This document shows, one piece after another, positions 4,923 to 5,106 of a DNA stretch of 5,106 nt; the stretch's first letter is position 1; every line of letters starts with the position of its first letter. The stretch spans positions 1-5,106 of the forward strand of contig JAUXAH010000162.1 of assembly GCA_030614945.1 (NCBI GenBank), in the 5' to 3' direction. Both the position numbers and the translations under genes were made by a program. This DNA comes from Phycisphaerae bacterium. GTDB taxonomy: Bacteria; Planctomycetota; Phycisphaerae; Sedimentisphaerales; SG8-4. The notes under the pieces were generated by a model. It saw only the letters and a list, made by a program, of their open reading frames with translations, made no database searches and was not told where the DNA came from.

Positions 4923-5106
4923 AAGCAGCCTGAAGGTCGCATTCAAACATTATTAGCAGGCCAGGATTTTTAACTAACCCATATTCAGCAGGGTCTATCC
5001 CCTCCAGGTGCAGAGTAATTGCTTCCTTAAGATTTTGGATTGTTTCATCGATAGTTTTGCCTTGAGTAAATACATCGATTTCAAAACACCTGGCACAGTA
5101 ATATTT
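4915..5106 (-). CDS. hicB: HicB-family antitoxin (5' end outside window)
   Basis: The minus strand is open from the right edge to a TAA at 4917-4915, giving the last 63 residues. They read YYCARCFEIDVFTQGKTIDE at residues 2-21, the HicB pattern (A-C-E-V-TQG-T-DEA), then a helix TIQNLKEAITLHLEG (22-36) and a C-terminal strand LLIMFECDL (50-58). HicB proteins form a partial RNase-H-like fold that binds and neutralises HicA toxin, and often repress their own operon. No extra DNA-binding domain follows, so this is the short type. Probably only about 5-10 N-terminal residues are missing. Its partner hicA is truncated, leaving an orphan antitoxin. The convergent neighbour ends 68 bases away. Confidence 0.82.
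   Translation of the reverse strand, partial: KYYCARCFEIDVFTQGKTIDETIQNLKEAITLHLEGIDPAEYGLVKNPGLLIMFECDLQAAYA

Noticed and set aside
1..5106. CRISPR array, tRNA, rRNA or complete insertion sequence.
   Set aside because: I saw no regularly spaced repeats, cloverleaf-like sequence, transposase frame or terminal inverted repeats on either strand.

Overview
The window reads as bacterial chromosome, most likely from the Planctomycetota and probably a Phycisphaerae/Sedimentisphaerales-type organism. That placement is an inference. It rests on the ECF sigma factor translationally coupled to a membrane-anchored LolA-like protein with a 'SRITKLAAAAVIIVA' anchor, a pattern I associate with that group, and on a shortened MnmE-like GTPase beside a type III pantothenate kinase gene. 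No rRNA or tRNA is present to confirm it.

Left block (1-1216, minus strand): an ECF-type sigma-70 factor with a TTG start is followed, through an ATGA overlap, by a one-pass membrane protein whose 3' end lies outside the window. The second gene contains a strong internal Shine-Dalgarno and ATG just before its membrane anchor, so it may give two products. A perfect 15-bp palindrome covers the sigma gene's ribosome-binding site and probable transcription start.

Middle block (1325-3975, plus strand): a divergent promoter leads into a tight three-gene operon of coaX (first step of coenzyme A synthesis), an unrecognised four-helix membrane protein, and a 392-residue MnmE-like GTPase. The GTPase has intact G motifs but lacks the GEFTKRAFLNGK segment and the C-terminal FCIGK tail of canonical MnmE. 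Directly after its TAG, in the same frame, lies a degenerate sequence that resembles the missing tail.

Right block (3976-5106) looks like an accessory toxin-antitoxin-type island, with lower GC where I sampled it. A promoter-like sequence overlapping the relic mnmE tail precedes a DUF4160 gene and a DUF2442 gene (coupled), then a 60-residue protein with a possible ribbon-helix-helix layout whose start is covered by a perfect inverted repeat. Convergent to these, on the minus strand, is a hicB-type antitoxin gene (5' end outside the window) that overlaps a hicA remnant of only 14 codons. The antitoxin gene is retained and the toxin is destroyed, apparently at the junction with the DUF4160/DUF2442 cluster.

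The strongest observations are the aberrant MnmE with its in-frame ghost tail, the decayed hicBA locus, and the compact DUF4160-DUF2442-antitoxin-like cluster with its own promoter and operator-like repeat.
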